Source of the DNA: Combretum micranthum
Lineage: Eukaryota; Streptophyta; Magnoliopsida; Myrtales; Combretaceae
Assembly: GCA_024138025.1 (NCBI GenBank)
Contig: JAMXBD010002456.1
Location: forward strand, 124,001-188,000
Length of the DNA stretch: 64,000 nt
Direction: 5' to 3'
Every line of letters begins with the position of its first letter. The stretch's first letter is position 1. Below the pieces are notes generated by a model. That model was not told the origin of the DNA, did not search any database, and saw only the letters and a list, made by a program, of their open reading frames with translations. Shown here one piece after another: positions 21,647 through 32,724 of this stretch. The translations under genes were made by a program, and so were the position numbers.

Positions 21647-24090
21647 TAGTAGCAATTAGCCCTTATGGAACCATCTTTGGGTGAGGAGACATGTAATGAG
21701 CAGGTTAACTATTTGGGCAATGCCATTCGACACAAAAACAACCCGTACAGCAACACATATAACCGGAATGGGGAATCACCCGAATTTTTCATGAAGTAAC
21801 AACAACAATGTTCAAAAGGGTAATCCCATTTCCTATTGGTTTTAAAGACACCCGATCAAAGTTCCAAGTCATCTCTTGAAGATTTGTTGACAAGATTCAT
21901 CAAAGACTCAAATGAGAGGCAAAAGTCTTTAGACTTGATTCTAAAAATCAAGAGACAAATCTAAGGAATCATGGAGCTTCAATTCATAATCTAGAGACTC
22001 AAGTTGGATAAATAGCAATGATGCTTTTAGAGAGGCCTTAAGGCCCACTCTTGACTAATATTGAGACAAATCCAAGGGAGCAAGTCAAGGTGATGACATT
22101 AAGAAGTGGAAAAGAACTAAACTAGAGTTTAAGTAGAAAGAGTGAAGAAAATGAGCCTTTGAAGCAGCAAATTGTCAACGAGGACAAAGATAAACAAGCT
22201 GAAAATTTAGGTTGTAGAAAAATCAACTCCACCACCCATTTCGGAGTACAAGTCACTATTCCCTGTCCAATAAGACTCAAGAAAGCCAAGGTAGATGAAC
22301 ATTATGGCAAATTTTTGGAGATTTTCAAACAGTTGCATATCAATCTCCCTTTGGTTAAGGCATTGGCATAGATGCCAAGACATGTCGAATTCTTGAAAGA
22401 GTTGTTGTCCGATAAGACAAACCTTGAAGAATTTTCTACTATGACCTTGGAGGAGAGTGTTTTGCTGCGATCCAAAACAACTTGCCAAAGAAGTGCAAGG
22501 ACCCCAAAAGGTTTACTATTCCATGTCTTATTAGGAAATTATCTTAAGAAATGGCTTTAGAGATTTGGGGGCTGGCATCAACTTCATGCCATATAAAATG
22601 TTTAAGGAATTGAGGCTAGAAGAGCCAAAATGACAAGAATGAGCTTACAATTAGGTGATAAATCAGTCAAGCTCCCTCGAGGTGTGGTTGAAGATGTGCT
22701 AATAAAGATAGAAGGCTTCATATTTCCAGTGGATTTCGTTATTCTTGATATGGAAGCGGATGTAGATATCCCTCTCATTTTGGGAGGCTGCTAAATCTAT
22801 AATAGATGAAGAGATGGAAAGTTGGTCTTAAGAGTTGGCACGAAGAGATTATTGTGAGATGCCTAATGTGCTCAAACAGAGTTTACACCATGATGACACT
22901 TGTTATTCAGTTGATTTTATTGACTTAGTTGTTTCGGATTAATTACAAGAACTCTTGTGTAATGATGCTTTGGAACTTTGTTTGATGAATGGGGAGCAAG
23001 CAGAAGATAGAAATCCCACATTTAAATCAGTACAAATTAGCTTGACAACAATCTGGAGTTGAACAAAGAAGTGGTTTTCGAAGCATAAATAGGAGGTTTA
23101 CTATTCAGATTTCAAAGCCCTTTATGGAAGAGGCAACCGAGCTTGAGTTGAAGCAATTACCTTATTTTCTTCAGTATTCAATCCTGGAAAAAGACTCTAA
23201 ACTTCTAGTGATTATAGCATTAGTTCTTAGTCAAGAGCAGCAAGATAAGCTATTATGTGTTCTTGGTCAACTTAAAAGGGCAATTGCGAAGATTGTAGAC
23301 ATCAAGTGCATCAACCCCTCATTTTGCACACACAAGATTCTAATGAAAGATTGCACCAAGCCAGTAGCTTAACTGCAGTGAAGACTTAATCCTAAGATGA
23401 GGGATGTGGTGAAGAAGGAAGTCATTAAGCTTCTAGATGCCAGGATGATCTATCCTATATCTAACAGTTTATGGGCGAGCCCAGTACAAGTTGTTCCAAA
23501 GAAGGGAGCCATGATAGTTATGTTAAACAGAAGAATGAACTCATTCTTATGAGAACAGTCAGGGTTAGAGAGTATGCATTGATTACTGCAATTAAATGAT
23601 GCAACATGGAAAGATCACTTTCCCTTCCGTTTATTAATCAAATGCTCAAGAGGCTAGTGGGACATACTTATTATTGCTTCTTAGATGGGATGTGCATATA
23701 TTTTCAAATCCCCATTGCACTAGAAGATCAAGAGAAGATGACATTCACATGCGCTTTGGGACTTTTGGCTATCATCGTATGCCTTTTGGGTTGTGCAATG
23801 CTAGCTACTTGTTAAAGGTACATAATGGCAATATTTCAAGATATGGTTGTAGAGAGCATGGGGAATATACACGGATGATTTTTCTGTCTTTGGGAATTCA
23901 TTTGATGAATGTCTTTACCATTTGGAGTTAGGTTTTGAAGCATTTGGAAGATACCGATTTAGTATTGAATTGGGAAAAGGGCCACCATTTCATGGCACAA
24001 GAAGGAGTTGTCTTGGTCATAAGATTGCTAAGAAGGGTATTGAGGTGGATGAAGCAAAGATTGAGCTATTTGCAAGCTGCCATCGCCATC
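21647..24090 (+). pseudogene. pol: Athila protease and reverse transcriptase remnant (5' part)
   Basis: After a degraded stretch, 22210-22560 shows the conserved pre-protease region (IRLKKAKVDEHYGKFLEIFK, MPRHVEFLKELLSDK). The protease follows, with LGAGINFMPYKMF at about 22570 and ILDMEADVDIPLILGG near 22750. RT starts near 23290 (INPSFCTHKIL), then LNPKMRDVVKKEVIKLLDAR, HFPLPFINQMLKRLVGHTYYCFLDG and QIPIALEDQEKMTFTCA. The catalytic YTDD is intact at 23868-23879. Frames shift several times. The RT text stops abruptly at 24090, where the F2 LTR starts, and resumes at 37865. Confidence 0.85.
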
Positions 24091-26257
24091 TGTGACGCCC
24101 TAAGAGGTACCTAAACGTAACAGTCCGCCATCTCAATATTAAAGCTTAAGTATGACAACCTTAGCCACTCCCAAAAGCTTTGATTTAAATGTAAGGCATG
24201 CTCTCACAAATTTAGAGGACCATACATGGAATTATGAAGCTTAAGAAGATATAATAACAGATTAAGAAAAGAGGATTCACAATATTTATTTATTCATAAC
24301 AATGATCTTACAAAAATTAGAGACATTTCCCTTGTTGACAAATCTATTACAAGAGTATTTCTACAGCTTATCCATCCCTAACCTCATCTTGAAATTCCTT
24401 AACCAAAAAGGAAAATACCTGGCTGCAGGGTCCACGTAGCCTTAACCACAATATATGTGAACTGCAAAGATATCTATAGGGGTATAAGCTAATGGGCTTA
24501 GTGAGAACTATTTCCATAAATAACTTCTTGTAACAAAAATTCAAACAAGTTGTTTAAGTAATCAAATGAAATGCAACATACGTGTGGGCAAACAAGGCAT
24601 ACAGTTTTCCGGGAACTATATGTTGAATGGATTTGCGCCCTCCATTCGGGGTTTGGTGATATATAACCTCAAAACAAGTAGTTTTTAAAAAGATTTATAC
24701 TTTTGATCAATATCACCAAGCATATGAAGTCTACTTGAATTGAGCCTTGCTTTCGAATCTTCCGCCAAGCATTTCATAATGTCACCAAGCAATCGCTTTC
24801 GGTCACTCCGCCAAGTATTGCTCTCGACCTGAGCTACAATCCTTCTCACCCAAGGATAATAACCCAATGTAATGTGACTCACTTCATGGTATGCATGAAT
24901 CCATTTATTTATGATATCCTAACATTATTATTATCAGATTTAAGGTGATCAATAATCTTATACAAATCAAGTGTTATACTAAAACAAACATTAAATCAAT
25001 TCCGGCCTCGATATTCTTAGGATTTGTCGAGCCTGGATTTTTCCACTTATTTTATCTGGTTCATTTTCATAACCCGATTCACATTAAACCCGAACCCATT
25101 TAACATGAATCCTCGACTAGGGGTTAAAGAAATTTTAATTTTTGAAAACTTTTAGAGTCGCCACCCGATATAAATCGGGGGAAAAAATAAAAGCTAGGAT
25201 CAATGGGTCGGTTGATCCTAACTTAGCTACTAGTCTGCGAAAATTTGATTTAAAAACCAAAGTCTTAAAACCAGATATCATGGATTCGGGGGCTAACCTA
25301 TTAAAACCAAATCGGTTACCACTTTCGGAATTTTAAATTTATAATCTATCCTTTATATTGCTCAAAAATTCAAATAAAATATAACAATATTTACAAATCA
25401 CATTATTCATTTTTTTTTATGTGCTTTTCTTCATTTTTATTTTTTTTATTTTTTTTATATCAATATCAACAAATATTTCCCTTTTTTTTTTTAACAAAAA
25501 CTTATATTTACAAAATAATTATTCACAATATTTAAAAAAAACATTTTTTTTTATTTTTAATGTCGCCCCGCAGGTGCCTACGTACTCGCTAATCGAGATC
25601 AGACAAAACGTAGTTCTTTTAAAAAGAACTTTAATTTGTTGATCAATTTTATATTTTGAACTTTTATCATTTTAAGTTCATTAAATTTTGAATTTTTATG
25701 AAAATCATTTTTGATGGTCTATGATCTAATCATTGATTTTCATTTCTTGAAAACATATTTTTCTAAGTTCAAAATCATTTTTTATTATTTTATTTTTTTA
25801 AAAAAAATTTGGTTTTGGAAAATCCAATTTTATCATTTTTATCTATTTTTATCATTATTATTATTTTTTTTATTTTTTTTATTTTTTATTTTTTTAAAAA
25901 AATCATCACTAAACTCACAACATATTCAAAACATTTTATAATATATTAAAATCATTTTTCATGCATTAAATATGCATTTCCAAAAGCAATTTATGCATAA
26001 ATACATACTAAAAATATTCAAAAAATATCAAAAATATCAAAAAAATAAATTTATATAAAAAATAATTATTTTGATTTTTCTGGATTTTTCTGTATTTTTC
26101 TGATTTTTCTGAATTTTTTATAAATTTTTATGAATTTTTACTATTTTTTGCTATTTTTTATTATTTTCTGAAATTAATTATATAATAAACTAATAATATA
26201 ATAATACGGACTTACCTGGACCGTTGGATGAAGCGGACGAGATCTGAGCGTCGATCG

Positions 26258-26505
26258 TGCTGACCGATCTGGATCGTCTGATCTTGTTGACTCGATCTGA
26301 GCCGTCTGATCGCTTGATTGAATCTAAGCCGTCTGATCGCTTGATTGAATCTGAACCGTCTGATCGCTTGATGAAATCTGGGCCGTCTGATCGCTTGATT
26401 GAATCTGGGCCGTCTGATCTGCTTGATCAAATCTGAGCCGCTGATCTGCTTGATTGAATCTGGGCCGTCTGATTTGCTTGATTGAATCGGGACCGTCTGA
26501 TCAGA
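26258..26505 (-). repeat. 27-28 bp tandem repeats in Ogre LTR
   Basis: About nine units of the type ATCTGAGCCGTCTGATCGCT followed by TGATTGA. The sister LTR has the same array at about 33955-34205. Because units are near multiples of three, minus-strand reading frames run through them with an arginine/glutamine-rich repeat (FNQAIRRLR). Confidence 0.88.
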
Positions 26506-26996
26506 GCTGACCGTTGACCGCGGGCGGGTTGGACTTCGGATATTCGGGTCGAATTTCGGGTCGGATCCGACCCGATCGGCGCGAAGAAGACGAAGTCGCG
26601 ATTTTTCGGGGCGGTTTCCGGCGGCTGTGGTGGTTGACAGTGGCTGAAAGCTTGTCGGCCCGACTCCTGGTGCGACAGCGCGTCCTCTGAAGGTGGTGGT
26701 TGGCACCCAGAACGCGGCGAGGGGCGGTTCCGGCGGTGGTTGTACGGCGGCGCAAATCCGAAAATTAAAAAAAATTGCAGAGGTTAATTTGATCAATTTG
26801 ATCAAATCCAAGCACACTAAAACATCAAAATCAAGTTTCTAACATTCCTAAAACACTCAATTTTGATCAAATCCGATCCAATCACTTTGAATTTGAAAAA
26901 TTCAAGTTTTATACCCTAAATTCGAGAATTTCGAATTAGCTTTGTTATGTATGTGTTTTCTTGAAATTGACTTGTGCCTTTGCTTCTAGGACCCCC

Positions 26997-27006
26997 CTAT
27001 TTATAG
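26997..27006 (-). promoter_or_regulatory. TATA box of Ogre 3' LTR
   Basis: CTATAAATAG on the minus strand, about 635 bp inside the LTR 5' edge. The sister LTR has a point change at this site (near 34707-34717); the solo LTR has an intact version at 10765-10757. Confidence 0.6.
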
Positions 27007-27464
27007 GTTGCAAGCTCAATTTTAAGTTTCGAACAGTTTCAAAAATGAATCGATTTTTGCCTCTTTGTTTTTCACGAATTTAATTCGAAAATTCGTGATT
27101 GATTTGCTTGTAACTGAGGAATTGATGATTGCTTTTTCATATCCTCCATCAGATCATCCATTATGGGTAGATTAATTGCCCAATTTTTCCAATTCCTGTA
27201 ACTCCCCATTCATGTACAATTGAATGCCCACAATTTGTATTTTTTTCCAATTTTTTAGCACGAATTTTGTGACTTTTGAGTTGTTTTTGTACATGAATTG
27301 TGCACTAATCTTTCATATTCCATAACCACTTTGCAATTGATTCATCAATTTCAACAATTAATGTTGTTTTGTCAGTTAAAAACTGATGCAAAGTAAGGCA
27401 AAAGTCACTTTGAGAAAGATGAAAAGGCAAAAATGATAGAAAGGCAAAAAATTTGCCTTTGCTA

Positions 27465-27528
27465 GGGTTTGAACCTGTGTCCTTGAGCTTAGGTATGTGT
27501 GTGGGTCAATGTGTTTAACCAACAGGCC
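27465..27528 (-). other. Degraded tRNA-like box pair, Ogre 3' LTR
   Basis: Minus strand GGCCTGTTGG (27528-27519) and GGTTCAAACCC (27475-27465) correspond to the A-box and B-box seen in the solo LTR, with changes in both. Confidence 0.5.
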
Positions 27529-27639
27529 ATTTGGCCTGTGCCTTGATCACTTAGCCAACTTCATCAATACTTAAGGCTTTTTGGAAAAAATGAGTTTAAT
27601 TTAAGCCTTAATTAATTGGGCAAAAATTGGGTGTCTACA

Positions 27640-27656
27640 GCTGCCCCTCTTTGTGG
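27640..27656 (-). other. Polypurine tract of Ogre element
   Basis: Minus strand CCACAAAGAGGGGCAGC directly abuts the 3' LTR start TGTAGACACCC. It confirms minus orientation together with the PBS at the other end. Confidence 0.88.
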
Positions 27657-27755
27657 TAAAGTTTGAGCAAAACTTTTGCCACAAAGACAAAAGATAACCA
27701 ATTTTTGCTTAGCTTCTCTTCCAAATTTTATTTAAGGAGATTTATCTTTGTGCTA

Positions 27756-29485
27756 AACTATCTGTCGAGTTTAGACTTTGAGATTTGCTAGGTCAACTGT
27801 GGACCTAGACTTAGAAAATGATAGACCATCTGTCGGGTCTATATTTTGAAAAAATGATACGCCATCTGTGGGCCTAGATTTGAGATTTGCTAGGTCAACT
27901 GTCGGACCTAGACTTAGAAAACTGATAGACCATCTGTCGGGTCTAGATTTTGAAATTTGCTAGGTCAACTGTCGGACTATGGGCTTTAATTTGGTCATTT
28001 GTCGGACCTATGGGCTTTGGTTTTTTCATTTGCCGGACCTATGGCTTTGGTTTGGTCATTTGCCTGACCTATGGGCTTTGGTTAGGTCATTTGCCGGACC
28101 TATGGGCTTTGGTTTGGTCATTTGCCGGACCTATGGGCTTTGGTTAGGTCACCATCTGGAATGGATGGATTTCTGACTTCTGTCTTGTTCATCATCTTGG
28201 ATAGATTTCTGAATTTTGTCTTGATCACTATCTGAATTCTGTCTTGATCACCATCTTTAGTGGATGGATTTCTGAATTCGTCTTGATCACTATCTTGAGT
28301 GAATGAATTTCTGAATTCTGTCTTGATCACTATCTTTAGTGGATGGATTTCTGAATTCTGTCTTGATCACTATCTTGAGTGAATGAATTTCTGAATTTTG
28401 TCTTGATTACCATCTTTAGTAGATGAGTTTTCTGAATTTTGTCTTCATCTTGAAAGTATGGATTTTATGTTTGGTCAGTACTAGACTATCTGTCGAGTTA
28501 GACTGAGGGGTACTTGTGATTTTTCAATCCACTTGGGGACTTGTTTTTTTCTGATCCAATTGGGGACTTGGTTTTTTCTGATCCACTTGGGGAACTGGTT
28601 TTTTCTGATCCACTTAGGGACTTGGTTTTTTCTTTTTGGAAAACTCGAATAGGCTTCAGACTTTTTTCTTTTTTGGGAGACTTGGATGTGCTTCAAGTAT
28701 TTTTTTTTTTTTTTGAAACTTGCTTTGAAAACTTGGATGGGCTTCAAGTTTTTCTTTTTTTTTGGAAAACTTGGTTTGAAAAGTTGGATGGGCTTCAAGT
28801 TTTTCTTTCTTTGGAAAACTTGGTTTGAAAACTTAGATAGGCTTCAAGTTTTTCTTTTTTTTGGAAAACTTGGTTTGAAAACTTGGATGGGCTTCAAGTT
28901 TTTCTTTCTTTTGGAAAACTTGGTTTGAAAACTTGGATGGGCTTCAAGTTTTCTTTTTTTGGAAAACTTGGTTTGAAAACTTGGATGGGCTTCAAGTTTT
29001 TCTTTCTTCTTGGAAGACTCGGATGGACTTCAAGCTTTTCTTGAAAACTTTTGGAAACTTGGTTCAAACGTACCTTATGAACTGGCGTTTGGTTTAACAT
29101 TAGTGCGCTTCTCGAGCTGACACTCGACTTGTTAAGGCGCTCCTTGAGCTGGCCTAAACTTACAACTTGACAAGGCAGCACAACACTTCCTTGAGTTGGC
29201 GATTCTCAATTTGAAGAATAGGATGAAGCTCCTTTGAGCATACGATCCTAAAGATTAAAAAAACAATATAGGACAACGCTCCCTTGAGCAGACTATTTTG
29301 ATGCTGAAGAAATAGGATGATGCTCCTTTGGGCATACAATCCTAAAGATTGAAAGGTAGGATGACGCTCCTTTGAGCGAGTGACCCTAATACTTAAACAG
29401 ACAGGATGACGCTTTTTTAAGCAATCGATCCTAAAACTTAAACAAATAGGATGACGCTCCTTTGAGCAGGTGATCCTAAAACACA
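27756..29485 (-). repeat. Five successive tandem arrays in Ogre 3' untranslated region
   Basis: 27756-27977: about 2 units of ~100 bp (GATTTGCTAGGTCAACTGT). 27978-28151: six 31-bp units (TATGGGCTTTGG...TTTGCCGGACC). 28160-28445: 40-60 bp units (ATTTCTGAATTCTGTCTTGA). 28515-28630: ~31-bp units (TTTTTCTGATCCACTTGGGG). 28640-29060: about seven ~56-bp units (AACTTGGTTTGAAAACTTGG). A further set at 29200-29485 has ~58-bp units (AGGATGACGCTCCTTTGAGC). Tat-lineage elements are known to carry variable tandem repeats between the coding region and the PPT. Open frames in this stretch follow the repeats and are not genes. Confidence 0.88.
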
Positions 29486-32400
29486 AACTTGAAAATCAAG
29501 TTTTGAAAACCGTAGCCTGAAATTTTTTTTTTTTTTTGGCTAATTTTTTAATGTGGGAAATTCTTCCCCTTTTTTCATTGAAAATTTTTAGAAAACCTTT
29601 GAGAATTTTTCTTTTTTAAAACCAAAACCTTATGCCCCTTTTTTTTTATTTTAAAAATTTAAACCAAAGGCAATTTTTTACTTTTAATGAAGAAACTTAT
29701 TTTCTCTTTTCTTTATTGACTTTTTTTTTATTACTTTTCAGATATTTGGAAAAAACTTTTTTTATTTTATTTTTTGGAAGAAATTCCTTCTTTTCTTGGA
29801 CCTTTTAAAGGTAAAAAGTTTCCTTTTTTTTTTCTTTTTGAATTCCAACTTTTTTGAAAGTTACCAACAGGTAAAAAATAATCATAAATAGGGTTTGCTC
29901 CATTGATCACTCATTTTTATTTTCAGCCTAAGGCTTCACTATTAACCACCTAAGATCTTTTATTGAAAAATTTTAATCATTGGGGGCAAAGTTTTTTTTT
30001 AGGACATTAATTTAAAAAGTGGGGCATTATTTCCAACTTTGGGGCAATAATTCCTAACCCTGAGGCAGACTTCTTTCAAATGGGCAAATGATTTCATGCC
30101 CTGGGATGATTCTTACACCAAGGTTGGTTATCTTTTTTAAGTTACCTAATCAAAAAGGACTTCCTTACACTCTCTTAGGCTTATTTTCACACATTTGACT
30201 CGGATTCCAAAAATTATGGTCCGGCTTGCAAGTGACACACTTTGGTCAATCTATTAGGTCTTTTTTGGACTATAATGTGGGCTTTTGGTTATTGGCTTTA
30301 ATCAAAAAGGATATTTCATAAAGGCTTTTTCTGAAAATTTTTCAACATAACCCGGGTTTACAAGTCAAGAACCCTTAAGGAAACTTGATGATGTACTTGT
30401 CCCTAGTTTCAAGAGTATTAATAGATCAACTCCTTTGATCCAAAGAGTCTCCAAAGGGTGAATTTGTGGGGGCCCTGATATAAATTTTGGACCTTGTGTT
30501 TTGATGGGCTTTGAACTTTGAGCATATGCTTCTAATTTCTTGGTTTAATCATCTTGCTTGGCTATTCTTCATTTTTTTTTTTTTGCCACTTTATTCATGT
30601 ATCCCTTTTTTCTTCTTCTTTTGCAAGGTGATTTGTATTTTTTCCATTGGATGGCTTATAGCTCAAAGTATATGGATTGTGTATGGTTTGGGATAGAAAC
30701 TCTTCTTCCTTTCAAAGAAAATGATTTATTTATGTCAATTGACTACTCTTGAATTGATGTAACTAGGGCAAGTGCATATAAGTTAATCCTTTTTCTCCTT
30801 GATAATGACCCTGACCTCCAAATTGCCCCGTTGTGGGTACCCTAATGTAGGGTGGTTCTTGACAGGGCTTAATTTTAAAAAATTCTTCCTTAATAGGCTC
30901 AAATGGGTTAACAAAGGATAATGTGTTTAGGACTTTGAAATGAATGCCTAATGTCACTTTGACCTATGTATCAAATTCAAACTAGACCTCCTTTAAGGAA
31001 TGAGTCCATTTTATCTCTCACAATTCACTCCACTCTTAGTGTGTAGGGTATGTGTTTGGGATTAAGTTTGCCTCTTTTCATTCTAGGCCACTATTTAATA
31101 AGAATTTTTTGGTTTTCAATCATCCATTTTTTTTTTTTTTTTTGCCTCAGGATATATAACTAAATGCCCCATTTGGATTTATCAAATGCCCCTAATCGGT
31201 AAAGTCCTTTTGGTTGCCCCCTAGTTTTGATTTCATTTGCCTTTAGCTTAAAATGAATGATCATTGAGGTAACAATTTTGAAACATTCTTTTTCTATTGG
31301 CAATTTTCCTTCTTTTCTAATTTTTATTTTTTTTATTTTTTGAAAATAACCATTATTCTCTTTCTCATTTGTTGGAAAACAATTTTCATTTTTTTTCTTC
31401 TTAAAAAAAAATTGTTGGAGAACAAGTTTGAAAAACTTTTATTCTCTTTTTTTTTAGACAACAACTTTTTGTTCTCACTTTTTAAAAAAAATCTTCAAAA
31501 AAAAAGTTGTTAATGGATATTTACAAAAAAGAATGATTGAAAATGATTATTTATCCTAAAGTGGAAAAAGTATATTTACAAAAATAATTCATTTTTTTCT
31601 TTTTTCTTTAAGGCAAAAATTATTTTACAAGAATAATGGAACAAAAAAGAACCCCCTTTTTCTTTTAGAAGGAAATTCAAATGGGGGTTGATTTTTACAG
31701 GGATGATTATCCTGAAGACAAGGGAGAGGAATACATATGACAAAGGTAATTTTGATTGGAGAGGACCTATAACTATAGGTGGACAAAATTTACTCTATGA
31801 GTATTTACAAGTCTACTGTACACATTTCTTATTTTATTTTATTTTTCTTAAAAAAGATGCAAAGATGCAAGAATGCAAGCATATAGATGCAATTGGGGAT
31901 AATGACCTTGAAAATTTGATGAAAAAATTTTGCTGGAGTTGATGAAAAATTATTTTTTTGAAAATCTTCTTTTTTTTTCTAAAAAAAAACAAAATTAATT
32001 AAGACTCCATTTGAGAAAAAAAAAGAAATTAGTCACTATCCATGCCAATGGGGACAATGACTAAAAAAAACTTTACTTGAAGTGGTATTAAAATTTTTTT
32101 TTTAAAAATAAAGGTTTAAAAACCATCTCAATCTAAAATTTTATTTACTAAAAATGTTTGATTTTTGAAAAATTCCTTTTTTAGGAAAGAAACAACTCCA
32201 CATTTTTAAAAAAATTTGGTGGACTTTTTTGAAATTTTTTTTATTTTTGAAAAAAAATTTTGGAAGAAAACGACTCCATTTTTTTGAAAAGTTTGGTCAA
32301 AATCCCATGTTGAAATGCATGATTTGGTAGGGTTCTATAGGTCCCCGATTTAGTGGTACTAAACCGGAGTGGGAGGACATTTCTTGATCTAGAGGGTGGA

Positions 32401-32703
32401 AAGCCACAGCCCCCGGACCTTACTTCGTCCTCCTCGCTTAGGCTCTTAAGACGGCCTGGGTTCGACCGTATCTAGCACACATTTATGTTTATGCAAATGC
32501 AAATGCAAATACTTAAATAAATAAACAAACAAGCTTTTTGCCTTCCTTTTTTTTTTATACCTGCAATTAGTATATATTTACAGAACAATTATTCAATATA
32601 ATTTACAAAGAATCATATATTCACAAAAATTGAGCAAGGATAAATTTAAAATTTAAAATTCCTAAGTGGCTAGCCCTCTCTTTTTTTAAAAAAAATTTAG
32701 GCG
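29486..32703 (-). other. Ogre interior, T-rich, no coding domain seen
   Basis: Long poly-T and poly-A stretches with scattered ordinary sequence. I found no retroviral motif in any frame. The last 400 bp before the PBS (32330-32700) have a more balanced composition and would be the 5' untranslated leader in element sense. Confidence 0.6.
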
Positions 32704-32721
32704 TCCCCAGTGGAGTCGCCA
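32704..32721 (-). other. Primer-binding site, tRNA-Arg type
   Basis: + strand TCCCCAGTGGAGTCGCCA equals the 3' end of plant tRNA-Arg(ACG) plus CCA, so the minus strand is the complementary PBS. Three bases (AGC) separate it from the LTR at 32725. Confidence 0.88.
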
Positions 32722-32724
32722 AGC

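Larger units (their letters stand above)
25025..27639 (-). repeat. Ogre-type 3' LTR
   Basis: Runs from TGTCGAGCCTGG to TGGGTGTCTACA on the + strand; it is the 3' LTR in element sense because the PPT adjoins it. Minus-strand TATA at 27006-26997. It has a GC-rich centre (26215-26760) with 27-28 bp tandem repeats. Confidence 0.92.

Noticed and set aside
20882..24090. Active Athila polyprotein
   Set aside because: The YTDD active site is intact, but gag has a stop, pol is frameshifted repeatedly and RT is split by a 13.8 kb insertion.
26212..26817. 201-codon frame as a protein-coding gene
   Set aside because: It lies in an LTR, follows tandem repeats, and the near-identical sister LTR has it broken by indels. 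Kept only as a low-interest finding.
27978..28151. Evenly spaced 31-bp units as a possible CRISPR array
   Set aside because: Direct tandem repeats with no unique spacers, in a plant retroelement.
27950..29181. Several overlapping frames of 65-105 codons with repeated peptides, on both strands
   Set aside because: They are translations of the tandem arrays in the Ogre 3' untranslated region. Frames overlap on opposite strands and carry no start context or family match.
32441..32480. Another tRNA B-box (GGGTTCGACC) near the Ogre PBS
   Set aside because: No A-box at a proper distance; an isolated 10-bp match is expected by chance in 64 kb.
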